A DNA stretch of 5,128 bases from Alphaproteobacteria bacterium. GTDB lineage: Bacteria > Pseudomonadota > Alphaproteobacteria > Micropepsales > Micropepsaceae. Below are positions 4,307 to 5,128 of this stretch, in pieces. The translations under genes and the position numbers were made by a program. The DNA lies in assembly GCA_947455695.1 (NCBI GenBank), contig CANGRN010000150.1:1-5128 (forward strand), given 5' to 3'. How positions within the stretch are numbered: the first letter of the stretch is position 1; the number at the start of each line of letters is the position of its first letter. The notes beneath the pieces were generated by a model, which saw only the letters and a program-made list of their open reading frames with translations, was not told the origin of the DNA and made no database searches.

Positions 4307-5012
4307 AGTGAGAGCTGACGTCCAGCATCTGGGCGGCCAGAGCGCCGGGCTCCAGCATCTCCAGCGAATCTTCGGGCCTTGCGCCATAGCTGACATGGGC
4401 CAGTTGCGCGCCCGACATGCAGGCCGCCAGGGCGGCGCCAAGCCGGCGGGTACGGTCCATATGGGTCACGATCACCCGGCGGAAGCGGAACGCGGAGACG
4501 ATATCGCTGATGTCTTCGGCGTCGTTCAGGGCCGAGACCACGCCTATGGTTTCCACGCCTTCGATATCGCCGAGCGCTGAAAAGGCGGATGCGGCCCGCA
4601 CGTTCAAGGGATTGAAGCCATCGGCTTCCATCACCGTCAGAAGATCGGGCGGATTGGTGCCGGTGCGGAACAGCGCCAACCCGCCATCGGCGCGGCTGAG
4701 GCAGGTCGCCCGGCCGATCAGGGTGGCGGCATGCACGATCTTGGCGGCCACCGTGCTCTTGCCGGCGCCGCCGGGGCCGACCAGCAGGATGCCGCGGGCC
4801 TTCTCATAATCGATCGGGGCCGGGACCATGCGCCGGGCCAGCGCACCGGCCAGCGCCGTGTCGGTGCCGGCGCCGGGAAAGTTCGCCGCTTCGCGCACCA
4901 GGGCCTGGGCCAAGGCTTCGGGCAGGCGGTGGCGCTTCATCGCCGCGCCCAGAAAGCTGCGCAGGTCGGCACGCGGGAAAACGACCAGGTTGTTGGTGGC
5001 CGCCAGCGCCAT
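4305..5012 (-). CDS. reduced, degenerate FlhF-like SRP-type GTPase
   Basis: A 235-residue protein encoded 4 bp after the flhA stop. After a helical N-terminal region (about 15-65, N-domain-like) it has a P-loop GPGGAGKST (79-87) and a C-terminal half laid out as in FlhF and other SRP-type GTPases: VVSALNDAEDISDIV (158-172) in place of the LSAT segment, then THMDRT (183-188) where FlhF has TKLDET, and YGARPEDSLEML near the end. The other GTPase motifs are eroded: no DTFR (G2) is visible, and DTxG (G3) reads EADG (129-132), followed by FNP. FlhF normally is about 350-450 residues and directs the site and number of flagella. This version lacks the usual long N-terminal region and may bind nucleotide without normal hydrolysis, or have altered base specificity (inferred). 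Placement behind flhA supports a flagellar role. Some databases may label it a hypothetical or ATPase-like protein. Confidence 0.8.
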   Translation of the reverse strand: MALAATNNLVVFPRADLRSFLGAAMKRHRLPEALAQALVREAANFPGAGTDTALAGALARRMVPAPIDYEKARGILLVGPGGAGKSTVAAKIVHAATLIGRATCLSRADGGLALFRTGTNPPDLLTVMEADGFNPLNVRAASAFSALGDIEGVETIGVVSALNDAEDISDIVSAFRFRRVIVTHMDRTRRLGAALAACMSGAQLAHVSYGARPEDSLEMLEPGALAAQMLDVSSH

Positions 5013-5016
5013 GATC

Positions 5017-5128
5017 TCAGACCTGACCCAGGGTGCGCAGGCGCACCGAGGCGTGGATTTCGTTCTGGCTCATCACCCCCGTCTGCGGACGGAAGCGTTC
5101 GATGATCGAGCGCACAAAGGGACGGATC
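5017..5128 (-). CDS. flhA: flagellar export gate protein FlhA, C-terminal 36 residues
   Basis: Only the end of the gene is present; the frame is open to the right edge. The visible residues (IRPFVRSIIERFRPQ, then TGVMSQNEIHASVR and a final LRTLGQV) match the end of alphaproteobacterial FlhA, where the MSQNEI stretch is typical. FlhA is the inner-membrane gate of the flagellar type III secretion system; its cytoplasmic C-terminal domain receives export substrates and contacts FliJ. The stop is 4 bp from the start of the FlhF-like gene, so the two form an operon with flhA first. Because the fragment is short the call rests on this tail plus the flagellar neighbourhood. Confidence 0.87.
   Translation of the reverse strand, partial: IRPFVRSIIERFRPQTGVMSQNEIHASVRLRTLGQV

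Noticed and set aside
4731..5105. Plus-strand frame opposite the FlhF-like and flhA genes
   Set aside because: Antisense to two genes with clear motifs; Gly/Ala/Arg-rich shadow.

Overview
This window looks like chromosomal DNA from a GC-rich, flagellated alphaproteobacterium. It carries the alphaproteobacterial cell-cycle regulator CtrA beside a divergent fliI-fliJ operon, plus a second flagellar block whose FlhA C-terminus and FlhF-like protein are of alphaproteobacterial type. Codon use is uniformly GC-rich. No insertion sequence, phage gene, tRNA, rRNA, CRISPR array or other sign of recent transfer was seen. The genus cannot be fixed from sequence alone; a Caulobacterales- or Micropepsales-like lineage is a guess.

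Layout. 1-578 (minus): a class I SAM-dependent methyltransferase running off the left edge. 616-641: a strong terminator. 661-1362 (minus): ctrA. 1363-1661: a 299-bp divergent regulatory region with CtrA-box-like sites, two GANTC (CcrM-type) sites, inverted repeats and a recurring GGCCCC hexamer. 1662-2993 and 2990-3415 (plus): fliI and fliJ, overlapping by ATGA. 3425-3646 (minus): an unrecognised small protein with one C-terminal membrane segment. 3647-3871: intergenic DNA with a good sigma70-type promoter. 3872-4297 (plus): a DoxX-like membrane protein, ended by a terminator that covers its own stop codon. 4305-5012 (minus): a reduced, degenerate FlhF-like SRP-type GTPase. 5017-5128 (minus): the last 36 codons of flhA.

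How the genes work together. FlhA (export gate), FliI (export ATPase) and FliJ (export chaperone/stalk) belong to the flagellar type III secretion apparatus. The FlhF-like protein is encoded directly behind flhA and probably acts in placing or timing the flagellum. CtrA is known in Caulobacter and relatives to switch on early flagellar genes and its own gene. The ctrA-fliI intergenic region, with near-consensus CtrA boxes facing each gene and methylation sites between them, suggests cell-cycle and flagellar control are wired together here.

Most of the window is conserved and ordinary. The parts most worth a second look are the divergent ctrA/fliI control region, the degenerate FlhF-like protein, the uncharacterised small membrane protein, and a DoxX promoter whose -10 box overlaps a GANTC site. 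I do not see an obviously new multi-gene system.
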